The notes below the pieces were generated by a model, which made no database searches, was not told the DNA's origin, and was given only the letters and a program-made list of their open reading frames with translations. A stretch of 37,217 nt of DNA, taken from NCBI GenBank assembly GCA_964346145.1, contig CAYFTL010000021.1, positions 1 to 37,217 of the forward strand, read 5' to 3'. Below are positions 13,871 to 21,918 of the stretch, one piece after another. A program made the position numbers and the translations under genes. This DNA is from CAYFTL01 sp964346145 (GTDB taxonomy: Bacteria; Bacillota; Clostridia; Christensenellales; Aristaeellaceae). Numbering within the stretch: the stretch's first letter is position 1; every line of letters starts with the position of its first letter.

Positions 13871-15070
13871 ATGTCCCTTACTTTGTCCGAACGTTGCTTG
13901 AAGATTGCCCCTTCCCTAACCCTAGCCATAGACGCGCGCGCAAAAGATCTTGCGGCACAAGGCGTTGATGTCGTAGGGTTTGGCGCGGGCGAACCCGATT
14001 TCGACACCCCGGAATATATACGCGACGCCGCCAAGCAGGCTCTGGATAATGGAATGACGCGCTACACGCCGGTTGCCGGAACCTTGCTTCTGCGCCAACG
14101 CATCTGCGATAAGTTAAAAAAAGACAACCATCTTTCTTATGCGACCAATCAAATCCTGGTCAGCAACGGCGCCAAGCACTCTTTGTTTAACGCGCTTAGC
14201 GCCATCATCAATCCAGGGGACGAAGTGTTGATTCCAACCCCCTGCTGGGTCAGCTACCCCGAACTGGTGCGCATGACCGGCGGCATTCCGGTGTTCGTGC
14301 CCGGCCGCGAAGAAAATGAGTTTTTGGTTTCTGCGAAAGAAATTGCACCCTATGTAACCGAGCGCACCAAAGCGCTGATCTTAAACTCTCCCAACAACCC
14401 CAACGGCTGCGTTTGGCCCGAGGATATGCTGCGCGGCATTGCCGATTTGGCCGTTCAAAAACAGTTCTTTGTAATTTCCGACGAAATCTACGAAAAGCTG
14501 GTGTACGACGACGCACGCCACGTGTCCATCGCCTCGCTGGGCGAGGACATCTACAACCAGACCATCGTGGTCAACGGCGTATCCAAATCCTACGCCATGA
14601 CCGGTTGGCGCGTGGGCTACACCGCCGCACCTCAAAATCTAATTAAGGCAATGACCAGCTTCCAAAGCCACTCTACCAGCAACACAAACTCTATCGCCCA
14701 GTACGCCACCGCCGAGGCGTTGACCAATGGCGAAGCCTACATCGAAAACATGCGCCAAGAGTTTGATAAGCGTCGCAAACTAATGTGCGAGCGCATCAAT
14801 CAAATCGGCGGCGTGAGCTGCCACATGCCCCGCGGCGCCTTCTACGTCATGATGAACATACGCCCGCTGCTGAGCCGCAGCCACAATGGCAAAACGATTT
14901 GCGGATCGCTGGATTTTGCCGATGCGCTGCTGGATACCAAAAACGTAGCCATGGTGCCCGGCATTGCCTTTGAGCAAGACGACCATATGCGCCTATCCTA
15001 CGCAATCTGCCAAGACAAAATCAACAAAGGACTGGATCGCTTGGCCGAATTTGTATCCGAAATGGATTAA
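13871..15070 (+). CDS. Pyridoxal phosphate-dependent aminotransferase, class I (aspartate aminotransferase-like)
   Basis: This 399-residue fold-type I aminotransferase of the AspB/AAT-1b group has GAGEPDFDTP (38-47), TRYTPVAG, NSPNNPNG (172-179), SDEIYEKLVYD with Asp204 and Tyr207, and VNGVSKSYAMTGWRVGY. In the last motif Lys239 forms the Schiff base with PLP. A late Arg in DHMRLSYA should bind the substrate carboxylate. It most likely transfers the amino group between aspartate (or another amino acid) and 2-oxoglutarate. GAAAGGA lies about 8 bases before the ATG. The next gene, a citrate/isopropylmalate-synthase-like enzyme, starts 91 bases downstream with no clear terminator, so the pair could link citrate or 2-oxo acid formation to amino acid synthesis. 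Exact substrate not resolved. Confidence 0.93.
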   Translation: MSLTLSERCLKIAPSLTLAIDARAKDLAAQGVDVVGFGAGEPDFDTPEYIRDAAKQALDNGMTRYTPVAGTLLLRQRICDKLKKDNHLSYATNQILVSNGAKHSLFNALSAIINPGDEVLIPTPCWVSYPELVRMTGGIPVFVPGREENEFLVSAKEIAPYVTERTKALILNSPNNPNGCVWPEDMLRGIADLAVQKQFFVISDEIYEKLVYDDARHVSIASLGEDIYNQTIVVNGVSKSYAMTGWRVGYTAAPQNLIKAMTSFQSHSTSNTNSIAQYATAEALTNGEAYIENMRQEFDKRRKLMCERINQIGGVSCHMPRGAFYVMMNIRPLLSRSHNGKTICGSLDFADALLDTKNVAMVPGIAFEQDDHMRLSYAICQDKINKGLDRLAEFVSEMD

Positions 15071-15161
15071 AACATCCTTTCTCTTACCATTTTTGAGCCG
15101 CTCAGTGGCCACCATACGCCGCTGCGCGGCTGAATTTTACACATGAAGGAGGAAAAACGCC

Positions 15162-16592
15162 ATGTCCAAGTCGCCCACCCCCAAAAATCGCCCTTCCCCC
15201 CTGAAGTTTAACCCCAAGACCAATTTGTTGACCCAGGCAAAATATAAATATCAGCTGCAGGAAGTGGACGAACCCAACCTATATCGCGAGTTGTTCGACT
15301 ACACCAGCGTGCCCAAGGTGGCGTTTAACAACCGTGTTGTGCCCATGAACATGCCTGATGAAATCTGGATGACCGACACCACCTTCCGCGACGGGCAACA
15401 GTCCCAATCCCCCTTCAGCGTGAAGCAGATCGTGCACTTGTTTAAACTCATGAGCAAGTTGGGCGGCCCCAACGGCATGATCCGTCAAAGCGAATTCTTT
15501 ATCTACACCCAAAAAGATCAAGAAGCCGTGCGCCGTTGTCAGGATCTTGGGCTAAAGTTTCCCGAAGTAACCAGCTGGATCCGCGCCACCGAAAGCGATT
15601 TTGAGCTGGTCAAACAAATGGGCGTGGAAGAAACCGGCATTCTGGTTTCCTGCTCAGATTACCACATCTTCAAAAAAATGAAGCTGGACCGGCGTAAGGC
15701 AATGGACAAATATCTAAGCATCGTTAAAGCCGCGCTGGACCGGGGCATACGCCCCCGTTGCCACTTCGAAGACATTACCCGCGCCGATTTCTACGGCTTT
15801 GTGGTGCCCTTTGTCACCGCTTTGATGGAGCTTTCCCACGATAGCGGAATCCCCATCAAAATCCGCGCCTGCGACACCATGGGCTACGGCGTAACCTACC
15901 CAGGAGTGGCCATGCCCCGCAGCGTTCAGGGAATCATGTACGGCTTGAACCACTATGCCGGAGTACCGGCGGAGCTGTTGGAGTGGCACGGCCACAACGA
16001 CTTTTATAAAGTGGTCACCAATGCGACAACCGCTTGGCTATATGGCTGCTCTTCGGTAAACTGTTCCCTGCTGGGCATTGGGGAACGCACCGGAAACTGC
16101 CCGCTGGAAGCCATGGCAATGGAATATGCCGCGCTGCGCGGAGACAACAATGGAATGGATTTTACGGTAATCACCGAAATCGCCGAATACTTCGAGCGGG
16201 AAATCGGCTACGAAATTCCGCCGCGCACCCCCTTTGTGGGCCGCAGCTTTAACTCCACCCGCGCCGGCGTGCACGCCGATGGGCTTTTAAAGGACGAAGA
16301 AATCTACAACATTTTTGACACCACCAAAATCCTTAACCGTCCGGCGACTGTGGCGGTAGACAGCCACTCGGGATTGGCCGGTGTGGCCCATTGGCTGAAC
16401 GGTTTTTACAAACTGCCCGACGAGGTGAAGCTGGACAAACAACATCCGCTGGTAATCGCAATCAAGGCCAAGGTGGATGAGCTGTACGTCAGCGGGCGAA
16501 ACACCGCCATGGGCGATGACGAACTGGACAATATTGTGCGCGAATGTGACTTTGAAATGTACCGGTTCCTAACCGATGCGCACAAACGATAG
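15162..16592 (+). CDS. LeuA/HMGL-like acyltransferase, probably citrate (Re)-synthase
   Basis: The 476-residue protein has a DRE-TIM metallolyase barrel: MTDTTFRDGQQ (70-80, with Arg76 and Asp77), CHFEDITRADF (200-210), CDTMGYG (237-243) and the metal ligands His276 and His278 in EWHGHNDF. ERTGNCPLEA and AGVHADG follow. The N-terminal NLYRELFDY and the long GGPNGMIRQSEFF segment match, from memory, the clostridial Re-face-specific citrate synthase type described in C. kluyveri rather than ordinary isopropylmalate synthases. There is no C-terminal LeuA regulatory domain. It would condense acetyl-CoA with oxaloacetate (or another 2-oxo acid) for glutamate synthesis in an anaerobe. GAAGGAGG lies upstream of the ATG, and a strong terminator follows. 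Family assignment is secure; substrate is an inference. Confidence 0.85.
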   Translation: MSKSPTPKNRPSPLKFNPKTNLLTQAKYKYQLQEVDEPNLYRELFDYTSVPKVAFNNRVVPMNMPDEIWMTDTTFRDGQQSQSPFSVKQIVHLFKLMSKLGGPNGMIRQSEFFIYTQKDQEAVRRCQDLGLKFPEVTSWIRATESDFELVKQMGVEETGILVSCSDYHIFKKMKLDRRKAMDKYLSIVKAALDRGIRPRCHFEDITRADFYGFVVPFVTALMELSHDSGIPIKIRACDTMGYGVTYPGVAMPRSVQGIMYGLNHYAGVPAELLEWHGHNDFYKVVTNATTAWLYGCSSVNCSLLGIGERTGNCPLEAMAMEYAALRGDNNGMDFTVITEIAEYFEREIGYEIPPRTPFVGRSFNSTRAGVHADGLLKDEEIYNIFDTTKILNRPATVAVDSHSGLAGVAHWLNGFYKLPDEVKLDKQHPLVIAIKAKVDELYVSGRNTAMGDDELDNIVRECDFEMYRFLTDAHKR

Positions 16593-16597
16593 ACAAT

Positions 16598-16640
16598 AAA
16601 GAAGCCAGCGATGGCACAAGCAATCGCTGGCTTCTTTATT
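16598..16640. terminator. Bidirectional terminator
   Basis: A 15-bp perfect stem (16598-16612 with 16623-16637, loop of 10) is followed by TTCTTTATTTGTT on the plus strand. It separates the convergent synthase gene and Nudix gene and can work both ways. Confidence 0.9.
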
Positions 16641-16648
16641 TGTTCAAG

Positions 16649-17116
16649 CTAATAAAAAGTTACTTCCTGCTCTATGAGGTGCTCCCCCTCATACACCATG
16701 CGTCCGGAAAAAAATCGATCTTGATTCATCCATTTCAGAAAAATCCGGTCACCTTCCCACAAATTTAGGTCGCTAACCTTATCTGTGTCTATCCAATGCA
16801 ATGCCCCTTCGTCGCAACTTTCAGCGAGTTCCCCGTTGTACTCGGTGGCTGTAAACACAAACATCAAAGTATCCATGCCTTTGGTGAAATGAGGGTACAT
16901 GATCATGCCGCACAACTCAGGACTTATAATCGTCAAGCCGGTTTCTTCATAAAACTCCCGGGCGATGCAAGCCTCCGCGGACTCTCCCGCCTCAAACTTT
17001 CCGCCGATGCCCACCCATTTTCCATTGTGGATATCGTTTGGCTTTTTGTCGCGTTTGAGCATGAGCGTTTTTCCGCCTGCTTCTAAATAACATATGGTGG
17101 TTAGGAGCGTAGTCAT
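16649..17116 (-). CDS. Nudix hydrolase, MutT/8-oxo-dGTP diphosphatase-like
   Basis: This 155-residue protein has a complete Nudix box, with Gly39, Glu45, Arg53-Glu54, Glu57-Glu58 and Gly60 in GKFEAGESAEACIAREFYEETG. The start MTTLLTTICYLEAGGKTLMLKRDKKPNDIHNGKW and the C-terminal LNLWEGDRIFLKWM resemble the MTH1/MutT-like 8-oxo-dGTP hydrolases of Firmicutes, which sanitise the nucleotide pool. The substrate is inferred. GGGAGGAG lies 8 bases before the ATG at 17116. It is divergent from the NimA-like gene. Confidence 0.9.
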   Translation of the reverse strand: MTTLLTTICYLEAGGKTLMLKRDKKPNDIHNGKWVGIGGKFEAGESAEACIAREFYEETGLTIISPELCGMIMYPHFTKGMDTLMFVFTATEYNGELAESCDEGALHWIDTDKVSDLNLWEGDRIFLKWMNQDRFFSGRMVYEGEHLIEQEVTFY

Positions 17117-17322
17117 ATGGGTTCTCCTCCCTTGTTCCGGTTCGCACGATGGTTGGCTATAAGCGCTATACCGTCCCAGCGCTCTTAAGCGTTGAGCCGG
17201 TTGCGCTGATATCCATTTTAAAATAGGATTTACAACTCATATTATCAAATCAGCCGCACGAACACAATATTTTTAGGGTATAATAAGAAATCAGTTGAAA
17301 CTACTTTCGAAGGAGATGTACT

Positions 17323-17796
17323 ATGCGCAGAAAAGACCGACAAATAACAGATAGCGATACAATCCGTTCAATTTTAGACAAAAGCCAGGTGTGCCGGCTC
17401 GCTTTTTCCACCGGCGGCGCTCCATACATTGTGCCGATGAACTTCGGTTATGAGTACCAAGAAAACGGCCGCTTGCTATTGTATTTTCATTGTGCCACAA
17501 AAGGGCGCAAGCTGGATTTGATCCGCGAAAACGCCGTTGTCGGCTTCGAAATGGATTGCGACCACCACTTGATCGACGGCCCGTTGGCCTGCGATTACAC
17601 CTTTGCCTATTCCAGCATCATCGGTTGTGGGCATATCCAAGAGCTTTCGGAACATCAGGATAAAATCTACGGGCTAAGCGCCATGATGCACAAATTTAAT
17701 ATGGAAAACCCCACCTTCAAGGAGGAAATGCTCCGGCATACCTGCGTGTTGAAGCTCACCGCCACAGACTTCACCGCCAAGGGCCAGCCGCTTTGA
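17323..17796 (+). CDS. Pyridoxamine 5'-phosphate oxidase-like flavoprotein (NimA family)
   Basis: This 157-residue split-barrel flavoprotein has the order typical of NimA/PNPOx-like proteins: MRRKDRQITDSDTIRSIL, VCRLAFSTGGAPYIVPMNFGY (23-43), LYFHCATKGRKLDLI (53-67), VGFEMD, then YSSIIGCGHIQEL. Such proteins bind FMN or a similar cofactor; some reduce nitroimidazoles, but most have unknown physiological roles. AAGGAGAT precedes the ATG. A TATAAT at 17279-17284 with no clear -35 could be its promoter. Confidence 0.88.
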   Translation: MRRKDRQITDSDTIRSILDKSQVCRLAFSTGGAPYIVPMNFGYEYQENGRLLLYFHCATKGRKLDLIRENAVVGFEMDCDHHLIDGPLACDYTFAYSSIIGCGHIQELSEHQDKIYGLSAMMHKFNMENPTFKEEMLRHTCVLKLTATDFTAKGQPL

Positions 17797-17840
17797 TAAA
17801 TCTCCTACTGCTTCAACCCCTATTGTATTCATCGGTTTTT

Positions 17841-17870
17841 TTGACGAAGAACCGCCAAAAGGATTATAAT
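17841..17870 (+). promoter_or_regulatory. Promoter of the M1-like gene
   Basis: TTGACG (17841-17846) and TATAAT (17865-17870) are separated by 18 bases. The transcript would start near 17877, consistent with translation from the TTG at 17945 behind AGGAGG. Confidence 0.65.
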
Positions 17871-17944
17871 AAACCGACGAGCAAACCTTGATTATGCCGG
17901 TTCGTCCGCCAATCTTTGCACATTGGCACACAGGAGGCAATCCA

Positions 17945-19543
17945 TTGAATCAAAAGAAACAATCGGCCGAAAATTCTAAAAAACAGCTCAAACAACGGTT
18001 GATACGAATCTGCGCGCTGATCATGGCTGCCGCCCTGCTGATCAGCAGCTTGGCAGCCATATTCCCAGCATTCGCCGAAGGCGAAGCAGACACAGCGCAC
18101 AATAATCAAACGGAAACCACACCCGCCACCCAGGCCCCGGCGTCAGCCGATCGAGATCAATACGCTATGGATATTACCGTGCTGCCCGAACAGCAGGCGC
18201 TGTACGTGGTGCAAAAGCTCGATTACACCAACCGCACCGGCGATCCGCTGGATTATATCATCTTTAATTTGTATGCAAACGTTTTTCGGCGGGAGTTGAC
18301 CTTGCCCTTTGAGTCCGACAAGCTGGCCAGCGCCTACCCTAAGGGCTATGCCCCGGGCGGCATAGAGTTCTGGAACATTTTGGTGAACGGACAGCCGGCC
18401 GATTGGGGCATCCAAGGCAGCGGAGAAACTTACCTGCGGGTGGATGCGCCACTGCAAGCCGGTCAATCTGCCGAATTGGAATTTGAGTTCACCGTGTTGT
18501 TCCCCGAAAGCCACACCAAGTTGGGCGCAAGCCAAAACGATTGGCGGCTGACCGGATTTTATCCCTTGGCGGCAATCTACGCCGATGGAAACTTTGAATT
18601 GGAGCCATTTTTAGCCATTGGAGATAGCCTAAATTCGGACGTGGCCGATTATGCTGTCAATATAACCGCACCCGAAGGCTGGGACCTGGCCTTTACCGGA
18701 ACCGAACAAAACCAAACAACCAAGGACGGATGGACCACGGCCTCAATCGCCGCACCCAAGGTTCGAGATTTCGCCTTTGTACTGTATCCCGTGGGCGCCA
18801 AAGCGGCTGCCGCTGAAACGACGGCCGCCTATATACGGGTGCGTTCCTGGGCAGCCGATCAAAAAGCTGCGCAAGAGGCGCTGAATATCGCATCATCGGC
18901 GGTGGCACTTTTTGCCGAATGGTTTGGCGATGCGGGCATCGAAAAGCTTGAAATCGCTCAGGTTGATTATTGCATGATGGAAGCCGAATTTCCCGGGCTC
19001 GCGCTAATCGATCGCTCGCTTTACGACAAAAAGCAACCCGGTCAGCTGGAATATAGCGTCGTGCGTCAGGTGGCGCACCAGTGGTTCTACGCGCTGGTAG
19101 GCAGCAATCCCTCCCTCGAACCCTGGCTGGACGAATCCCTCGCCAACTACGCCACCCTAATGTACTACGAACAAACCTACGGGCAAGACAAGTTCCTGGA
19201 AAAACTAAACGAGCAGGTGCTGGACTCGCTGAACGTTACCATCCCGGGAAATTTGACCGTGGACAGCAGCATTGAACGCTTCAACTCTGTCGACGAATAC
19301 CAAACCATTATCTACGGCCGCGGCACCGCGGTTCTGCACGAGCTACGCACCGCCATGGGCAAGGAAAGTTTCCTCCGTGCGCTGCGCAAATATGTGGATA
19401 TCCACCGCTTTGGACGTGCCACGCTGGATAGCTTTATAGATGCACTCAACGAAGCTTCTGACCGGAAGTGGGATGATTTTGTGATCTACCAACTCTACAA
19501 CATCGACGATTACGTCGAGCAACAAATCGAGTGGTACGAATAG
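17945..19543 (+). CDS. M1 (aminopeptidase N-type) metallopeptidase homologue, apparently inactive
   Basis: TTG 17945 lies 7 bases after AGGAGG, giving 532 residues; the ATG at 17888 has no ribosome binding site. A signal peptide or anchor (about 19-44) is followed by a Thr/Ala-rich linker and an M1-type fold. The gluzincin region reads VVRQVAHQWFYALVG (372-386) and WLDESLANY (394-402). Normal M1 enzymes have HEXXH here. The first zinc ligand His is Arg374 (CGT) and the catalytic Glu is Gln375 (CAG), while His378 and the third ligand Glu397 remain. The substrate loop reads CMMEAEFPG instead of GGMEYPG. Zinc binding and peptide hydrolysis should be lost, although the frame is intact and has a good promoter and terminator. 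It may act as a binding or scaffold protein at the cell surface. The C-terminal half with YGRGTAVLHELR looks otherwise normal. Confidence 0.85.
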   Translation: MNQKKQSAENSKKQLKQRLIRICALIMAAALLISSLAAIFPAFAEGEADTAHNNQTETTPATQAPASADRDQYAMDITVLPEQQALYVVQKLDYTNRTGDPLDYIIFNLYANVFRRELTLPFESDKLASAYPKGYAPGGIEFWNILVNGQPADWGIQGSGETYLRVDAPLQAGQSAELEFEFTVLFPESHTKLGASQNDWRLTGFYPLAAIYADGNFELEPFLAIGDSLNSDVADYAVNITAPEGWDLAFTGTEQNQTTKDGWTTASIAAPKVRDFAFVLYPVGAKAAAAETTAAYIRVRSWAADQKAAQEALNIASSAVALFAEWFGDAGIEKLEIAQVDYCMMEAEFPGLALIDRSLYDKKQPGQLEYSVVRQVAHQWFYALVGSNPSLEPWLDESLANYATLMYYEQTYGQDKFLEKLNEQVLDSLNVTIPGNLTVDSSIERFNSVDEYQTIIYGRGTAVLHELRTAMGKESFLRALRKYVDIHRFGRATLDSFIDALNEASDRKWDDFVIYQLYNIDDYVEQQIEWYE

Positions 19544-19564
19544 CGCCACACAACTATGAAGTCA

Positions 19565-19607
19565 GCACGCCCGGATCTTTAAAAAATTAAAGATCCGGGC
19601 GTGCTTT
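19565..19607 (+). terminator. Terminator of the M1-like gene
   Basis: An 18-bp perfect stem (19565-19582 with 19587-19604, loop AAAA) is followed by a short TTTATG. The U-run is short but the stem is very stable. Confidence 0.75.
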
Positions 19608-19638
19608 ATGTGGTGGCATACGTCCATTCCTAACCTTC

Positions 19639-19667
19639 TTTACTTCTACAAAACAAATGAGTATGAT
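19639..19667 (+). promoter_or_regulatory. Promoter of the YhhN gene
   Basis: TTTACT (19639-19644) and TATGAT (19662-19667) with a 17-base spacer lie about 47 bases upstream of the ATG at 19714. Confidence 0.45.
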
Positions 19668-19713
19668 GATTGCATAGAGGCTCTTGAATCACAACTTAGA
19701 AAGGAAAATCGCT

Positions 19714-20349
19714 ATGAATATCGCTCTGCTAATCGCTCTGGCCGTTCCTTTTTCCTTTGCCCTGTTGGATATCAAGCGAGACTACTATCCCTTCCACCTG
19801 GTGGTTACCGGCGGGTGTGCGCTGCTGCTGTTGCTTTCCCCCCAACGCCAGACGTTTGCCCCTTTGATCATCGGCCTGGCCTTTTCCATCCTTGGAGACT
19901 GGTTTTTAAACCACAAAGCTCAAAACGAAAACTTTTATCTGTTTGGAATCGGCGGATTTTTTCTGGCCCATTGCGCTTTCATCTTCTACATCCTGCCCCA
20001 CTTTCGCATGCAAACCACAACCTGGATCGCAGGCGCCTTGTTTCTTGCCGCCTACGGTTTGTTTCTGCCCAAAGTCATTTTGCCCGGCGTCGTCGGTAAG
20101 CCGATGAAAATCGGGGTCTGCTCCTACACCATCATCTCCATGCTGGCCTTGGCGCTAGCGTTTGGCCTACAAGGGAATTTTTCGGGGAGATTGCTGTTTA
20201 TACTCGGAATTGGATTCATCGTGTTTTCCGACACAATTATCGGCATAAGCGATTTTGGTGGCAACCGCCGGTTTTCCCGCTGGATCATGCCCACATATTA
20301 CGCCTGCCACCTGCTCATCACCGCTAGCGCATTGACCACAGCTCTGTAG
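19714..20349 (+). CDS. YhhN/TMEM86 family membrane protein (lysoplasmalogenase-like)
   Basis: The ATG at 19714 (GAAAGG about 9 bases upstream) gives 211 residues with about eight hydrophobic helices. LIIGLAFSILGDWFLN, GGFFLAHCAFIFYI and FSDTIIGISDF carry the conserved GD, AH and SD positions of the YhhN family (PF07947). Eukaryotic members (TMEM86) cleave the vinyl ether bond of lysoplasmalogens; anaerobic Clostridia do contain plasmalogens, so this role is plausible but untested. A TTG at 19684 is in frame but has no ribosome binding site. It is a monocistronic unit with a strong terminator. Confidence 0.85.
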   Translation: MNIALLIALAVPFSFALLDIKRDYYPFHLVVTGGCALLLLLSPQRQTFAPLIIGLAFSILGDWFLNHKAQNENFYLFGIGGFFLAHCAFIFYILPHFRMQTTTWIAGALFLAAYGLFLPKVILPGVVGKPMKIGVCSYTIISMLALALAFGLQGNFSGRLLFILGIGFIVFSDTIIGISDFGGNRRFSRWIMPTYYACHLLITASALTTAL

Positions 20350-20360
20350 GCTGCAATCCC

Positions 20361-20393
20361 GTAAAAAAAGCCGAAGATTTCCGGCTTTTTTAC
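20361..20393. terminator. Bidirectional terminator
   Basis: GTAAAAAAAGCCG and CGGCTTTTTTAC flank a short loop; T-runs are available on both strands. It separates the YhhN gene from the convergent CotH/VTC/DUF4956 cassette. Confidence 0.9.
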
Positions 20394-20437
20394 CATCATA
20401 TATATAACAATCAAAAAGTACCTATTTATCCCGATCA

Positions 20438-21121
20438 TCAGATCGAATCGTCCTGATAAGCGATAATCGATGCATCTTTTACCCCTTCCATCGCCATCAG
20501 TTTACCGAGCAATGCATCCTGGCGCACCGCACGCATTTCTACAGTGAGTTCCACACCGCTTTGGGTGGCCAACTTGCTCTTGACGTGTTGGTTGCGAATC
20601 GTGCGCAACAGCCCACTCACCATACCTTCCGCCGATTGCGCATAGCGCACCACCAACAAGAAGCTATCATCCTTTTTCAGCCGCATTCTGCTGGTAAGAA
20701 AAATTACCAGGGCGATGCACGCCGAGGCTAAAACCGCCATGAAAAATTGACCCGCGCCCAGCAAAATGCCCATGGTCAGCGCCCAAAACATGTAGGCGGT
20801 ATCCAGCGGATCCTTCACCGCTGTGCGAAAGCGCACGATGGACAGCGCACCCACCATACCCATCGACAGCTGAATAGAGCTTTTTATACACATGACGACG
20901 GGCGTGGTGATTACTGTCATCAACACCAAGGTGAGCCCAAAACTGCCGCTATACATAACCCCGCGGTAATTTTTGCGATATACCCAGTAAATGAACAATC
21001 CAATAGCAAAAGCAACCAGAATCGCGAACACGATGGTGTACCAAGATCCAATGCCGATGGTTTGGGATGCAAACAGGTCGCCTACAATATCCCGGCTGGA
21101 AAGGGGGCCATTGTTCAACAT
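20438..21121 (-). CDS. DUF4956 membrane protein
   Basis: The ATG at 21121 lies 6 bases after GGAGGAG and gives 227 residues. Four or five hydrophobic helices occupy about 25-145. The signature GALSIVRFRTAVKDPLDTAYMFWAL lies between helices and identifies DUF4956. A cytoplasmic C-terminal domain of about 75 residues follows, ending ASIIAYQDDSI. It is the third gene of a cassette, 31 bases after the VTC-domain gene. DUF4956 proteins are commonly seen beside VTC-domain and CotH proteins; in eukaryotes a VTC catalytic domain works with a small membrane-spanning domain that translocates polyphosphate. By analogy this protein might be the membrane partner. That role is inference. Confidence 0.88.
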   Translation of the reverse strand: MLNNGPLSSRDIVGDLFASQTIGIGSWYTIVFAILVAFAIGLFIYWVYRKNYRGVMYSGSFGLTLVLMTVITTPVVMCIKSSIQLSMGMVGALSIVRFRTAVKDPLDTAYMFWALTMGILLGAGQFFMAVLASACIALVIFLTSRMRLKKDDSFLLVVRYAQSAEGMVSGLLRTIRNQHVKSKLATQSGVELTVEMRAVRQDALLGKLMAMEGVKDASIIAYQDDSI

Positions 21122-21152
21122 GAAAAACTCCTCCATACAATTAATATTTGAT

Positions 21153-21884
21153 TTATACCGTAGGATCAAACCGGCGGCACAGCACGTATTTTGAAATGGC
21201 GCTGCGGTTGCCGGGGATAGTCCCCATTAAGTAGCGGATATGCTCGGGCAAGAATCTATTGTACTTTACCTCCAGCACAATTTGCTTATCGCCTTTAAAA
21301 GGGCTCACCGCCAAAGTTGTAGGGGCAAAAAGGTTGGTACCGCTAAGTCCGGATCTCAGCTGTTTGTCAAACGTGATGCGCACATTTTCTACAGGATAGC
21401 AATAGGCTTCGCGCACATAATCCACCAGCACCACCGGCCTGAGCAGCTTGGTCCGCATTTGGCAATACACATCCTTAAGCAGCGGATTTTCGGCTGCATA
21501 CAAGCCCGTACAATCGCCCGATGCCAGCTGGTCGCACAACCTGCGGGTAATTTGCACACTGCTCTTTTGAATCAAATCCCCCAGCTTGCGCTTACGCTCC
21601 AAGAAAATTTCTTTATCCGAATAATTGTAAATTCTAATTCGGTACTTGTCCCGGTGTTCTACGCCGCTGAGCTTATCCACCATGGCACGGTTGTAGACAT
21701 CGTCAAAATACAGCGACCGAATGGAATAATTGTTGTGCGCATCTCCGTTTGGATCCCGTTGCAGCCCACTTGCCAACACCAAACGTAGCGCCACATGATC
21801 GGTGGCGTTGATATAGTATTTCAGTTCGTGCCGCGGCGGCAGCATCTCCCGACCCGCCGGCCGGCGAGAGGCATTTCGTCCCAT
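21153..21884 (-). CDS. Polyphosphate polymerase domain protein (VTC, triphosphate tunnel fold)
   Basis: This 243-residue protein has the bacterial VTC-domain pattern: RHELKYYI (Glu20, Lys22), YSIRSLYFDD (Arg56), KYRIRIYN (Lys80, Arg82, Arg84), FLERKRK, VLEVKYN and a final SKYVLCRR. Basic and acidic residues line the tunnel that binds nucleoside triphosphate and metal in the triphosphate tunnel metalloenzyme superfamily. Yeast Vtc4 uses this fold to make polyphosphate from ATP. No SPX or membrane domain is attached. GAGGAG lies about 7 bases before the ATG. The gene follows CotH by 34 bases and precedes DUF4956, so one transcript is likely. Confidence 0.9.
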   Translation of the reverse strand: MGRNASRRPAGREMLPPRHELKYYINATDHVALRLVLASGLQRDPNGDAHNNYSIRSLYFDDVYNRAMVDKLSGVEHRDKYRIRIYNYSDKEIFLERKRKLGDLIQKSSVQITRRLCDQLASGDCTGLYAAENPLLKDVYCQMRTKLLRPVVLVDYVREAYCYPVENVRITFDKQLRSGLSGTNLFAPTTLAVSPFKGDKQIVLEVKYNRFLPEHIRYLMGTIPGNRSAISKYVLCRRFDPTV

Positions 21885-21918
21885 AGGTTGCTCCTCGCTT
21901 TCCGATTGCCGCGCAATC

